DNA from: UBA1425 sp045537495
Lineage (GTDB): Bacteria; Bacillota; Clostridia; Oscillospirales; Acutalibacteraceae
Length of the DNA stretch: 32,290 bases
Direction: 5' to 3'
Assembly: GCA_045537495.1 (NCBI GenBank)
Contig: JAZSPN010000022.1
Span: 1-32,290, forward strand
Below the pieces are notes generated by a model. That model made no database searches. It saw only the letters and a program-made list of their open reading frames with translations, and had not been told where the DNA came from. Positions 7,174-15,071 of the stretch are shown piece by piece (positions within the stretch are counted from its first letter, which is position 1; each line of letters opens with the position of its first letter). The translations under genes were made by a program, and so were the position numbers.

Positions 7174-8379
7174 ATGTCAATTTATAATTTTTATTGCAGG
7201 GCATATCAGGCGGTTTTCAGATTCGCCGTAAAATTTCTCGATTGGTCGGAGCCTCAGCTTATCAAGGGTGCCGGTTCAGTCAGACAGCTTGCACATACTG
7301 TCAAGAATAACGGTCACGACAGTGTTCTCGTCGTAACGGATAAAGGGCTTATGAACTTGCATCTTCTCGACGGACTGTTCGAGGCACTTAATGAAAATGA
7401 CATCAGGTTTTCGGTTTATGACGGTACTCAGCCTAACCCGACAATCAACAATATCGAAGATGCCTGCAAGCTTTATAAGGAGAATGACTGCAAGGCGATT
7501 ATTGCATTCGGCGGAGGATCTCCCATGGACTGTGCAAAGATTGCAGGTGCAAGAGCGGTCTGTCCTAACAAGAGTGTCCGGAAGATGCGGGGCACGCTTA
7601 AAGTCCTCAGAAAGCTTCCCACTCTTTATGCAGTTCCGACCACGGCGGGAACGGGCTCCGAAACCACGCTTGCGGCAGTTGTCACAGATCCCGAAACTCA
7701 TGAGAAATATGCGATTCAGGATCCCGTGCTCCGACCGAAATTTGCCGTTCTCGATGCTCAGCTCACCGTCGGACTTCCGCCTCACATAACTTCAACAACC
7801 GGCATGGATGCACTTACTCATGCCGTTGAAGCATATATCGGACACAGCAATACAAAAGACACCGAGCTGGCGGCAAAGAAAGCGACACGTCTGATTTTTG
7901 ATAATATCGAAAAAGTTTATGCTGACGGCAAAGACATAAAAGCGAGAGAAAATATGCTTGAAGCCTCTTATCTTGCAGGTGTGGCGTTTACAAGAGCCTA
8001 TGTCGGTTATGTCCATGCAATAGCACATAATTTCGGCGGAATGTACGGAACACCGCACGGGCTTGCCAATGCGGTAATTCTTCCCTATGTTCTCGAATGG
8101 TTCGGATCGTCCGCATATAAACGTCTTTCCGAGCTTGCCGACGTTGCGGGAATAGTCACGGTTGAGAAGACGGACGAAGAAAAAGCGAAGCTGTTTATTC
8201 GGAAGGTCAGAGAGCTCAACAGAAATCTCGGAATTCCCGAGCATCTTGAAGCAAAAGAGAAGGACATTGAAACTATTGCCGAAAGAGCACTGAAAGAGGG
8301 GAATCCGCAGTATCCCGTACCGAAGATTATCAACAAAGAGGAGTGTATGTCACTCATCAGAAAAATTGCAGATCTGTAA
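7174..8379 (+). CDS. Iron-containing alcohol dehydrogenase
   Basis: Group III (PF00465) NAD(P)-dependent alcohol dehydrogenase, 401 residues, cytoplasmic; typically reduces an aldehyde or ketone to the alcohol during fermentation. The NAD-binding loop GGGSPMD is at 113-119 and the PTTAGTGSE segment at 155-163. The four metal ligands expected by comparison with FucO-like enzymes are present: D212 and H216 (MDALTHAVEAY), H281 (GYVHAIAHNFGG) and H295 (GTPHGLANA). The substrate cannot be told from sequence. A butanol-dehydrogenase-like role is possible. The ATG has CGGAGGG six bases upstream. The gene stands alone with its own promoter and terminator, between two oppositely oriented operons. Confidence 0.92.
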   Translation: MSIYNFYCRAYQAVFRFAVKFLDWSEPQLIKGAGSVRQLAHTVKNNGHDSVLVVTDKGLMNLHLLDGLFEALNENDIRFSVYDGTQPNPTINNIEDACKLYKENDCKAIIAFGGGSPMDCAKIAGARAVCPNKSVRKMRGTLKVLRKLPTLYAVPTTAGTGSETTLAAVVTDPETHEKYAIQDPVLRPKFAVLDAQLTVGLPPHITSTTGMDALTHAVEAYIGHSNTKDTELAAKKATRLIFDNIEKVYADGKDIKARENMLEASYLAGVAFTRAYVGYVHAIAHNFGGMYGTPHGLANAVILPYVLEWFGSSAYKRLSELADVAGIVTVEKTDEEKAKLFIRKVRELNRNLGIPEHLEAKEKDIETIAERALKEGNPQYPVPKIINKEECMSLIRKIADL

Positions 8380-8384
8380 AAGAA

Positions 8385-8430
8385 AAGCTGTATCGGTTCA
8401 TCGTTCGATGTCCGATACAGCTTGTTTTTT
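8385..8430. terminator. Bidirectional terminator between the dehydrogenase and TPM genes
   Basis: AAGCTGTATCGG (8385-8396) pairs perfectly with CCGATACAGCTT (8412-8423), followed on the plus strand by GTTTTTT. On the minus strand the stem is followed by TTCTTTT, so it can also end transcription of the converging gene whose stop is at 8434. Confidence 0.87.
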
Positions 8431-8433
8431 ATT

Positions 8434-9666
8434 TCAGAATTTACCGCCGCGACCTCCGCGTGAAGATGAAGATGAGCTCCTGCCGGAATTCGAGTTGCCT
8501 GACTGCTTCGGAACTCTCACGATATTCTTGGTGATGAAATAGTCACCGCCCGAAGTGATGTTGAGACTTCCGTCGACTAAATATTCGTTCGCCTCTCTTT
8601 TCTGATGAGCGGTGTTCATTTTCCTTTGGAGAATGAATATCACAATACCCGCAACCGCGAGAGAAACGATTATCAGAATCGCTTCACGTTTCAGAATGTT
8701 TGAAGTCATCATGTTTGACGGCTTGTTGAAGCTGTAGCTCATTTCAATATCGTTGTGAATCGCTTCAAGGTAACCGTACACATTTTCAAAAAAGACGGTT
8801 GAAGCCGCATTGTAGTCATTTTTTGAAAGGAATTCCGTGACGGAAGATACAAGGCTGTCAAGCTTCGTGTCGTAAAAAGCCGTTGTTGCATAGCCGTTTG
8901 TCAGAAAGTAGTATTCCCTTGAAACGGGATCGATGACCAGTAGAATACAGTCATAGCTGAATCCGTTTTCCGTATAGTATCTGTCTGCATATTCTTCGAT
9001 AGTCATGCCCGAAACGCCGTTTACGGTGTGTACGGCGGCATCGATGTCATGATAGAAAAGTACGCGCGTGGCAAGACTTGTCAGCTTTGCTTCTTCCTCA
9101 TCCGACAGAATGTCGGCATCGTCGGAAATATATTTCTTATCGATTGAAGACATGTTTTCGGTTTCGGGTTGAATGCTGTAAATAAAAGAATAAGTCCCGT
9201 CTTCGAGGTATGTATACGTGTTATTGACTGCATCGATGAAAGCTTCTTCATAGTTGTTCTGAGTATACGAAACGGTAAGAGAGTAGTTAAAAGCGGTGAC
9301 AAACTCATTGCTGAATATTTCTTTACTGCCTTCTCCGAAGTTGTAAAGCGCATGAACTTCGCTGTCAAGATCCATAAGCGCAACTAATCCTGTTTTGCCG
9401 TCGAGTCCGAGTCCGTTGACATCAATAAAATTCTTTGCGTATTCGTTCGTTTCGGATTGGTTTTCGTCGCAGTATTTTGTCAGAAGATAGATTGCATGAT
9501 CCGTGTCGGCACTGAACTGAGCAAGCGACGTGTCAATGTTCTGAATGGCGTCGTCGGTCAGATAATCGGCATTGTCGAAGACGAAAAAGCTTTCCGCAGC
9601 AAGGACGGTAACCGTAGTCATTAAGACGAGAATTAAAGAAAGCACAAAAGATGATAATTTCTTCAT
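8434..9666 (-). CDS. TPM-domain membrane protein (YdjH/YgcG-like)
   Basis: A 410-residue protein with a signal peptide or N-terminal anchor (residues 1-23, ending ..TVTVLAAE). Two regions look like TPM domains (PF04536): one at about 25-155 (FFVFDNADYLTDDAI..) and one at about 178-310 (KKYISDDADILSDEEEAKL..). A single membrane helix follows (about 330-350, ILIIVSLAVAGIVIFIL), then a cytoplasmic tail ending in Ser/Gly/Arg-rich repeats (SSSSSSRGGRGGKF), which is typical of this family. TPM proteins take part in membrane or photosystem maintenance; the bacterial role is poorly defined. It lies 12 bases after the zinc-ribbon gene with GAGGAGG before the ATG, so the two form an operon like B. subtilis ydjG-ydjH. 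Confidence 0.8.
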   Translation of the reverse strand: MKKLSSFVLSLILVLMTTVTVLAAESFFVFDNADYLTDDAIQNIDTSLAQFSADTDHAIYLLTKYCDENQSETNEYAKNFIDVNGLGLDGKTGLVALMDLDSEVHALYNFGEGSKEIFSNEFVTAFNYSLTVSYTQNNYEEAFIDAVNNTYTYLEDGTYSFIYSIQPETENMSSIDKKYISDDADILSDEEEAKLTSLATRVLFYHDIDAAVHTVNGVSGMTIEEYADRYYTENGFSYDCILLVIDPVSREYYFLTNGYATTAFYDTKLDSLVSSVTEFLSKNDYNAASTVFFENVYGYLEAIHNDIEMSYSFNKPSNMMTSNILKREAILIIVSLAVAGIVIFILQRKMNTAHQKREANEYLVDGSLNITSGGDYFITKNIVRVPKQSGNSNSGRSSSSSSRGGRGGKF

Positions 9667-9678
9667 GACCGTACCTCC

Positions 9679-10746
9679 TCACATAAAGAAAACAATTATC
9701 TGCCCGATAGCGGCAACAGCTGCCGCTATACCGAGAAACAGACCTGTTCTCTTCTTTTTGTCAACCGGCAACGATCCCGTAAGCTTGCCCGTTTGTCCGT
9801 TGATTGCGAAAGTGTAGATTTTGTCGTTGTACTTGGTGTTGAGTAGCCACACGGGGAAGAGTGCGTATTTTACGCTGCCGTTAATAATTCCGACCTTTTT
9901 GCTGTTGAGATTAACGGTACTGTAACCCCTGACGGTAGATTTTATAACATCGGCAGCGGTTGTTTCGATTCTTTCGGTAGCTCTCGGAGTGCTTTGCTCA
10001 ATGTCAACATCATATCTGTCCGCAATAAATCCCGAAAGATAAGCGGGGTTAAACGGTATCATTTCGGAATAGTTAAACGGCTCAATGGAATCCATGTACG
10101 AATCATCCATTTTAAGAAGTCCGTCAACCGGTATTTTCTCAAACAGCATGTTACCCGAACGCACAACTCTGTAATAGCTCGTTTCGGTGTAATTCGCCTT
10201 GCTGTCACTCCATCTTCTGACCTTCGTTGCATCGTATACCATGTCGGCATCGATTTCACAGTCGTAAAGCCAGAACGGGACATAAACCCCCTTGATTTCT
10301 TTGATCCTGTTTTCGTCCTTGAAGAGCTTCGGAAGGAGAATCTTCCTTTTGTAAAACTTTTTAAGTGCATCAACCGCCGCGTCCTTCTGAATTTTAAAAG
10401 GAATGATATAATCGGGCTTGATACCGCCCGAGATTTTGTCCGTGACGATTATAGGGTTATTACAGTAAGGACATTCCGAGGCTGCCGTCGTGGGCTCGGT
10501 CACTATCTGAGCACCGCAGAATTCGCATATGTACGTCGTGATGTCGGAAAGCTCTTCGTTTGAAGAGTTTTCGGACCAGTTGTAGTCCTGAGCCGATTGA
10601 TATTCCGATGTTTTTTTCATTACGGAAGCATCAAGCTGTTCCTGAGTAAATAACGAATCACAGCTTTCACATTTGAACTGAGAAGTTGTGCTGTCAAAGA
10701 CGATGGCACCTGCACAGTTCGGACATTTATATGTTAAAAGATCCAC
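9679..10746 (-). CDS. Zinc-ribbon membrane protein (TFIIB-type zinc ribbon, YdjG-like)
   Basis: A 355-residue protein. Two Cys4 zinc ribbons lie at the N-terminus: C8/C11/C26/C29 and C74/C77/C92/C95. They are followed by a conserved region (IIPFKIQKDAAVDALKKFY..., YVPFWLYDCEID) and one C-terminal membrane helix (about 335-354) after a basic stretch KKKRTG. This matches the YdjG family often annotated as TFIIB-type zinc ribbon or PriA-related; no helicase domain is present. In Bacillus the YdjG/YdjH pair recruits an SPFH/band-7 protein to the membrane under stress. Here only the pair is visible. Start is GTG at 10744-10746 with AAGGAGTG upstream. Confidence 0.78.
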   Translation of the reverse strand: MDLLTYKCPNCAGAIVFDSTTSQFKCESCDSLFTQEQLDASVMKKTSEYQSAQDYNWSENSSNEELSDITTYICEFCGAQIVTEPTTAASECPYCNNPIIVTDKISGGIKPDYIIPFKIQKDAAVDALKKFYKRKILLPKLFKDENRIKEIKGVYVPFWLYDCEIDADMVYDATKVRRWSDSKANYTETSYYRVVRSGNMLFEKIPVDGLLKMDDSYMDSIEPFNYSEMIPFNPAYLSGFIADRYDVDIEQSTPRATERIETTAADVIKSTVRGYSTVNLNSKKVGIINGSVKYALFPVWLLNTKYNDKIYTFAINGQTGKLTGSLPVDKKKRTGLFLGIAAAVAAIGQIIVFFM

Positions 10747-10774
10747 AAAACCACTCCTTGATATTTATATTTTA

Positions 10775-10803
10775 ATTATAACACTTTTTGAATTTGTTGT
10801 ATA
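10775..10803 (-). promoter_or_regulatory. Promoter of the zinc-ribbon/TPM operon
   Basis: On the minus strand TATACA (10798-10803) and TATAAT (10775-10780) are 17 bases apart. The -10 is perfect and the -35 is weak. It lies back to back with the promoter of the glycosidase operon. Confidence 0.5.
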
Positions 10804-10822
10804 GTAAAAATTAAAATTATTG

Positions 10823-10851
10823 TTGTAAAAAAAATCAATATGGATTATACT
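10823..10851 (+). promoter_or_regulatory. Promoter of the three-gene glycosidase operon
   Basis: TTGTAA (10823-10828) and TATACT (10846-10851) are 17 bases apart. Transcription would start near 10858, right at the GGAGG before the ATG at 10870. This also argues against the upstream in-frame ATG at 10840, which lies inside the promoter. Confidence 0.5.
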
Positions 10852-10869
10852 GTTCATGGAGGTAGAAAT

Positions 10870-12171
10870 ATGAAAAATACTATTTATAAAAAAGACTTAT
10901 TCGCGCTGACTCCGCCCATGGGCTGGAACAGCTGGGATTGCTATGCCGCAACCGTCAATGAAGAGCAGCTTCTTTCCAATGCACAATACATGGCAAAAAA
11001 TCTTAAGCAATACGGCTGGCAGTATATTGTTTGCGACATTCAGTGGAGTGATCCTCTTGCCGGCTCCGAAGATTGCGTGTACAGAGATTTTGCCGAGCTT
11101 ACAATGGATGAATACGGCAGACTCCTGCCCGCCGTCAGACGTTTTCCGAGTGCTTCGGACGGAAGGGGATTTGCACCTATCGCTCAGAAGATACACGATA
11201 TGGGACTTAAATTCGGAATACATATCATGAGAGGAATTCCGAGACAGGCAGTTTATAAAGATGTAAGTATAAAAGGGAGCGACTACACTGCAAAGCAGAT
11301 AGCCGTGCCGTCATCGATTTGCAGATGGAACGGTGATATGTTCGGACTTCAGAAGGACAATGAAGGCGCACAGGCATATTACGATTCCATATTTGAGCTC
11401 TATGCAGAGTGGGGAGTTGACTATGTAAAGGTAGACGATATTGCGAATACAAACCTTTATATCAATGATCCTTATTCGGGCAAGCATGAGATTGAAATGA
11501 TAAGAAATGCCATTGATAAAACGGGCAGAGAAATCGTTCTTAGTCTGTCACCCGGACCTTCGATTGTCGAGGAAGGCTGGCATCTTTCAAAAAATGCGAA
11601 CCTCTGGAGAATAACCGACGATTTCTGGGATGAGTGGCATTTACTCAAAGATATGTTCAGACGCTGTGAAATATGGCAGACTCACGTGGCACCGGGACGT
11701 TGGCCCGATTGCGATATGCTTCCCATCGGAAAAATCAACATCGGCTTCGGCGATCCGAGATATACTCGTTTTACACACGATGAACAGCGTACCATGATGA
11801 ATCTTTGGTCTGTTTTCAGATCTCCGTTGATGATGGGCGGCGAATTAATGAGTAATGATGAATGGACTCTGTCGCTTCTGACGAACGAAAAGCTTATAAT
11901 GATCAATAAGTGTGATAATCCTGCAATTCAGATTAAACGTGATGAAACTCAGGCGGTCTGGAAAAATACCGAGGAAGACGGAACGGTTTATCTCGGACTT
12001 TTCAACATTTCCGACGAAGCGAAAACGGTTTCATGCACTGTTGAAGAGGCGGGAAAAACAGATATTTCCGCTGTTGAGGAAGTGTGGAACAATAATGTGT
12101 TCGAAGTTTCGGGAAATGAAATAAAAGCTGCACTCAGACCGCATGAATCGGTACTTCTTATTGTAAAGTGA
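10870..12171 (+). CDS. Glycoside hydrolase family 27 (alpha-galactosidase-like)
   Basis: A 433-residue retaining glycosidase of family GH27, probably removing alpha-linked galactose or a related sugar. TPPMGWNSWDCY is at 14-25. The strand ending YVKVDD (185-190) carries the likely nucleophile D189, equivalent to the Asp in the KYDNC motif of classical members, and WRITDD (246-251) carries the likely acid/base D251. A short C-terminal beta-domain follows (about 360-433). The sequence departs from typical GH27 at several points: no Cys after the nucleophile, and SLSPGP instead of the CEWG motif. Specificity is therefore uncertain. No signal peptide, so cytoplasmic. The start is ATG 10870, with GGAGG 7 bases upstream. 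First gene of a three-gene operon. Confidence 0.83.
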   Translation: MKNTIYKKDLFALTPPMGWNSWDCYAATVNEEQLLSNAQYMAKNLKQYGWQYIVCDIQWSDPLAGSEDCVYRDFAELTMDEYGRLLPAVRRFPSASDGRGFAPIAQKIHDMGLKFGIHIMRGIPRQAVYKDVSIKGSDYTAKQIAVPSSICRWNGDMFGLQKDNEGAQAYYDSIFELYAEWGVDYVKVDDIANTNLYINDPYSGKHEIEMIRNAIDKTGREIVLSLSPGPSIVEEGWHLSKNANLWRITDDFWDEWHLLKDMFRRCEIWQTHVAPGRWPDCDMLPIGKINIGFGDPRYTRFTHDEQRTMMNLWSVFRSPLMMGGELMSNDEWTLSLLTNEKLIMINKCDNPAIQIKRDETQAVWKNTEEDGTVYLGLFNISDEAKTVSCTVEEAGKTDISAVEEVWNNNVFEVSGNEIKAALRPHESVLLIVK

Positions 12172-12181
12172 GTGATTTCTG

Positions 12182-13870
12182 ATGTCAGTCCGATCGAGTA
12201 TCAGGACGATAAACACAGCACAGTATCTTTGCGTTAACGGAAAACCCGTTGAAGGAACAGCGTATATTACATATCTGAATGATAATGCGCGTTACGAAGA
12301 TTTTGCAAAAAGAGGATACAGGCTGTATTCCGTTTCATTGTTCTTCGGTACAAATTTTCTTAATGACTCATCACATCTCGAGGTTTTTTCAAAAGGAATT
12401 TTTGACACGGATATTCCGTATTATGATGAGTTCGACAGAAATATAGAGAAAATTATCGAAGTGTGTCCCGATGCAATGATTTTTCCGAGGGTAAACGTTT
12501 CGCCTTCGAGCCTTTGGGAAAATGCTCACGCGGATGAACTTTGCGACAGAGGAACAGACGATTTTCCCGACAGCAAAAGACCGTGTATTTCTTCCGACAT
12601 CTGGGCAGACGAAGTGAAAAGAAGACTCGGCGAATTTATAGCCCACGTCGATTCCATGCACTATAAAGACAATATTGTCGGATATCAGATAGCGGGCGGC
12701 AATACCGAGGAATGGATTCCCCATGATTACAATGCTTTTATCGGTGAAAGATCAAGAGAAAAGTTTTCGGTATGTGTAAAAAGCGGAGAATACCCCGACA
12801 GCGCAGAGGGTTATTACAGATTCCTTTCCGATATTAACGCAAAGAGAATTTGTGAATTTGCTTCTTTCTTAAAGAATCTGACGGGCGGAAGACTTGTGGT
12901 CGGAAGCTTTTACGGATACACCATGGAGTTGTGCGAGAGAAAATTTGCACATCATTCGCTTTCGGTGCTTCTGGAATGTAAAGATATAGATTTTCTTTGT
13001 TCGCCGCTTACATATACCACGGGACGAAAAGTCGGTACCGATCATGCTTACATGATGCCGGTACATTCGGTAAAGCTTCACGGAAAGCTTTTCTTTGCGG
13101 AAAACGATGTGAGAACACATCTGTCAAAACCTGTCAACGACAACCCGCGGTATAATGCGCCTATATGGTACGGACCTTCCGCCGAGAAGTCCCTCGAAAT
13201 AATGAAAATGCACCATGCACGAAACCTCGTAAACGGACACGGCGGTTGGTGGTTCGATATGTGGGGCGGATGGTATGCCGATGAAGTCTACATGAATTTT
13301 GCAAAAGTTGCCCGCGAATTATCTGAAAAGTGTGTCGGGGTTAATATGAAGGGTGACAGTGAGGTTGCCGTCTTCATCGATGAGAAATGTTATGCTTTTC
13401 TTGAAAACGGTGAGGGAGGAATCTGCAGCGGAGTAAGACAGGGTATCGGACTTATGGGAACGCCGTACGACGTGTATCTTTCGTCGGATTTTGACAAGGT
13501 GAAGGAAAAATACAAGGCATTCATTTCAATCGTACCGATAAAAACACCTTACAGCAGCTTTATAGAAGAATATGCAAAAGAGAAGGACGTCCCCGTTTGT
13601 ACGGTGACAGCGGAAAACTTTAATAAGCCTCCGTCATATTTCAGAAGTTTCTGTAAAGAGTCGGGAGTGCATATTTACTGCGGAAAAGATTCCGTGGTAT
13701 TTTCAAATGAAAGCTTTTTGTTTGTGCATACGGCGGAAGACGGTGAGTATGAAATCGTATGTGATGAGCTTTACGATGCCTACACAAATGAAAAGGTTGA
13801 AAACAGGTTTTATTCCGAAAAAGGCAAAAGCTATTTATTTATGAAAGGACGGATTTTCAGTGAAGATTAA
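12182..13870 (+). CDS. Clan-A glycoside hydrolase, GH42-like
   Basis: A 562-residue protein that reads as a (beta/alpha)8 glycosidase of the GH42/beta-galactosidase type. GYQIAGGNTEEW (167-178) has the position and form of the acid/base strand, with E177 (or E176) as candidate. KLFFAENDVRTH (302-313) offers E307 as nucleophile. NGHGGWWFDMWGGWY-type aromatic residues follow, as expected for the sugar-binding site, and then an alpha/beta region (about 370-480) like the trimerisation domain of GH42. It does not match a well-known enzyme closely enough to name the substrate. No signal peptide. It begins 10 bases after the GH27 gene with only a weak ribosome site (GTGAGTG), and its end overlaps the next gene by 11 bases, so expression is probably coupled. 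Confidence 0.65.
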   Translation: MSVRSSIRTINTAQYLCVNGKPVEGTAYITYLNDNARYEDFAKRGYRLYSVSLFFGTNFLNDSSHLEVFSKGIFDTDIPYYDEFDRNIEKIIEVCPDAMIFPRVNVSPSSLWENAHADELCDRGTDDFPDSKRPCISSDIWADEVKRRLGEFIAHVDSMHYKDNIVGYQIAGGNTEEWIPHDYNAFIGERSREKFSVCVKSGEYPDSAEGYYRFLSDINAKRICEFASFLKNLTGGRLVVGSFYGYTMELCERKFAHHSLSVLLECKDIDFLCSPLTYTTGRKVGTDHAYMMPVHSVKLHGKLFFAENDVRTHLSKPVNDNPRYNAPIWYGPSAEKSLEIMKMHHARNLVNGHGGWWFDMWGGWYADEVYMNFAKVARELSEKCVGVNMKGDSEVAVFIDEKCYAFLENGEGGICSGVRQGIGLMGTPYDVYLSSDFDKVKEKYKAFISIVPIKTPYSSFIEEYAKEKDVPVCTVTAENFNKPPSYFRSFCKESGVHIYCGKDSVVFSNESFLFVHTAEDGEYEIVCDELYDAYTNEKVENRFYSEKGKSYLFMKGRIFSED

Positions 13871-14936
13871 AATTCTTGAAACGAAAGTAATCTGCTCAAA
13901 TCCCGACAATTCAATCAACGGTTATTTCGGATGGCCGAGTGTCGAAAGACTAAAAAACGGCAGACTTGCGATGGTCGCTTCGGGATTCAGAGTGGGACAC
14001 GTCTGTCCGTTCGGGAAAGGTATAATCTGTTACAGCGAAAACGAGGGTAAAACATGGACAAGACCGGCCGTCGTTATCGATACCCCTCTCGATGACCGTG
14101 ACTGCGGAATTCTTGCATTCGGTGAAAGTTCCGTCATGATAACGAGTTTCAATAATAAGATTGAAACTCAAAGGGGCTGGAACGAAAATAAGAAAGATCC
14201 CTACATTGACGGATATCTGGACGTTGTCGATGCAGAAAAGTCCGAGGAAAAGTATCTCGGTTCGACATTTGTTTTCAGCCGGGATAACGCCGTAACCTTT
14301 GAAGAAATCCACAGAATTCCCATATCTTCGCCTCACGGTCCGTGTCTTAACGAAAAAGACGAAATAATTTATGTCGGTTGTAAGTTTTTCTGCAAGGATT
14401 GCAACAATGAGTCGGATACCGTTGCCGTTTACAAGGTTAGTGCCGACGGAGCTTATGAGTTGCTTTCGACAATAGAAAATGTTGCAAAAGAGCTTCTCAA
14501 CTGTGAGCCTCATGCAACAGTCCTTCCCGACGGCAAGATTATTGTTCATATAAGAGTTCAGGGAAGATATAAAGAGCAGAATTACTTTACGATTTTTCAG
14601 TCGGAATCCGTCGACGGCGGTATGACGTTCACAAAGCCGCATATGATTCTTTCCGAAACGGGCGGTGCACCCGCACATCTTTTGCAGCTTCGTGACGGAA
14701 CTCTTATATCTGTATACGGTTACAGAAACGCACCTTACGGCATAAGAATGATGTACAGCAAGGACGGCGGTGAAACATGGAATACCGATAATGTGCTTTA
14801 CGATGAGGGCGAAAGCGGTGATCTCGGATATCCTGCTTCCGTACAGCTTGAAAACGGTGATATTCTCACGGTGTTTTATGAAAATACGGCAGGTATTTCC
14901 GTTATCAAACAAATTGTATGGAGATTTGAACAGTAA
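13860..14936 (+). CDS. Sialidase-like BNR/Asp-box protein
   Basis: A 358-residue six-bladed beta-propeller-type protein related to sialidases (GH33-like). Four Asp boxes (S-x-D/E-x-G-x-T-W/F form) are visible at 59-66 (SENEGKTW), 140-147 (SRDNAVTF, degenerate), 250-257 (SVDGGMTF) and 300-307 (SKDGGETW). EPHAT at 216-220 and GYPASVQL...TVFYE near the end fit the region of the Glu/Tyr pair. The usual N-terminal FRIP arginine is not obvious; an FRVG is at 43-46. It may therefore be a sialidase or another exo-glycosidase of the same fold. No signal peptide. GTG start at 13860 inside the previous gene, with AAAGGA about ten bases upstream. Last gene of the operon. Confidence 0.7.
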   Translation: MKIKILETKVICSNPDNSINGYFGWPSVERLKNGRLAMVASGFRVGHVCPFGKGIICYSENEGKTWTRPAVVIDTPLDDRDCGILAFGESSVMITSFNNKIETQRGWNENKKDPYIDGYLDVVDAEKSEEKYLGSTFVFSRDNAVTFEEIHRIPISSPHGPCLNEKDEIIYVGCKFFCKDCNNESDTVAVYKVSADGAYELLSTIENVAKELLNCEPHATVLPDGKIIVHIRVQGRYKEQNYFTIFQSESVDGGMTFTKPHMILSETGGAPAHLLQLRDGTLISVYGYRNAPYGIRMMYSKDGGETWNTDNVLYDEGESGDLGYPASVQLENGDILTVFYENTAGISVIKQIVWRFEQ

Positions 14937-14949
14937 ATCGGATACTATC

Positions 14950-14987
14950 AAAACGTGAGAGATTTTTATTTCTCACGTTTTTGTTTT
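14950..14987 (+). terminator. Terminator of the glycosidase operon
   Basis: AAAACGTGAGA (14950-14960) pairs with TCTCACGTTTT (14971-14981), followed by TGTTTT. It begins 13 bases after the stop of the sialidase-like gene. Confidence 0.85.
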
Positions 14988-15004
14988 AGCAATTTAAATT
15001 GTTA

Positions 15005-15032
15005 TTGACATATTTCATTAAACTGGTATAAT
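15005..15032 (+). promoter_or_regulatory. Promoter in front of the reductase/membrane-protein operon
   Basis: TTGACA (15005-15010) and TATAAT (15027-15032) are perfect boxes separated by 16 bases. About 40 bases lie between the -10 and the ATG at 15072. No further promoter or terminator is evident before 23312. Confidence 0.75.
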
Positions 15033-15071
15033 AATATTTGTATAACTTTAAGATATGAAAGTGTAGTAATT

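Noticed and set aside
9994..10563. 189-codon frame antisense to the zinc-ribbon protein
   Set aside because: Shadow of a gene with eight conserved Cys ligands; no domain or ribosome site.
10840..10869. Upstream in-frame start for the GH27 gene at ATG 10840
   Set aside because: It lies inside the promoter and has no ribosome site; the GGAGG at 10858-10862 serves the ATG at 10870.
13950..14951. 333-codon open frame antisense to the sialidase-like gene
   Set aside because: No ribosome site, no recognisable domain, and it lies opposite a gene with four Asp boxes; an open antisense frame arises easily from the codon bias here.
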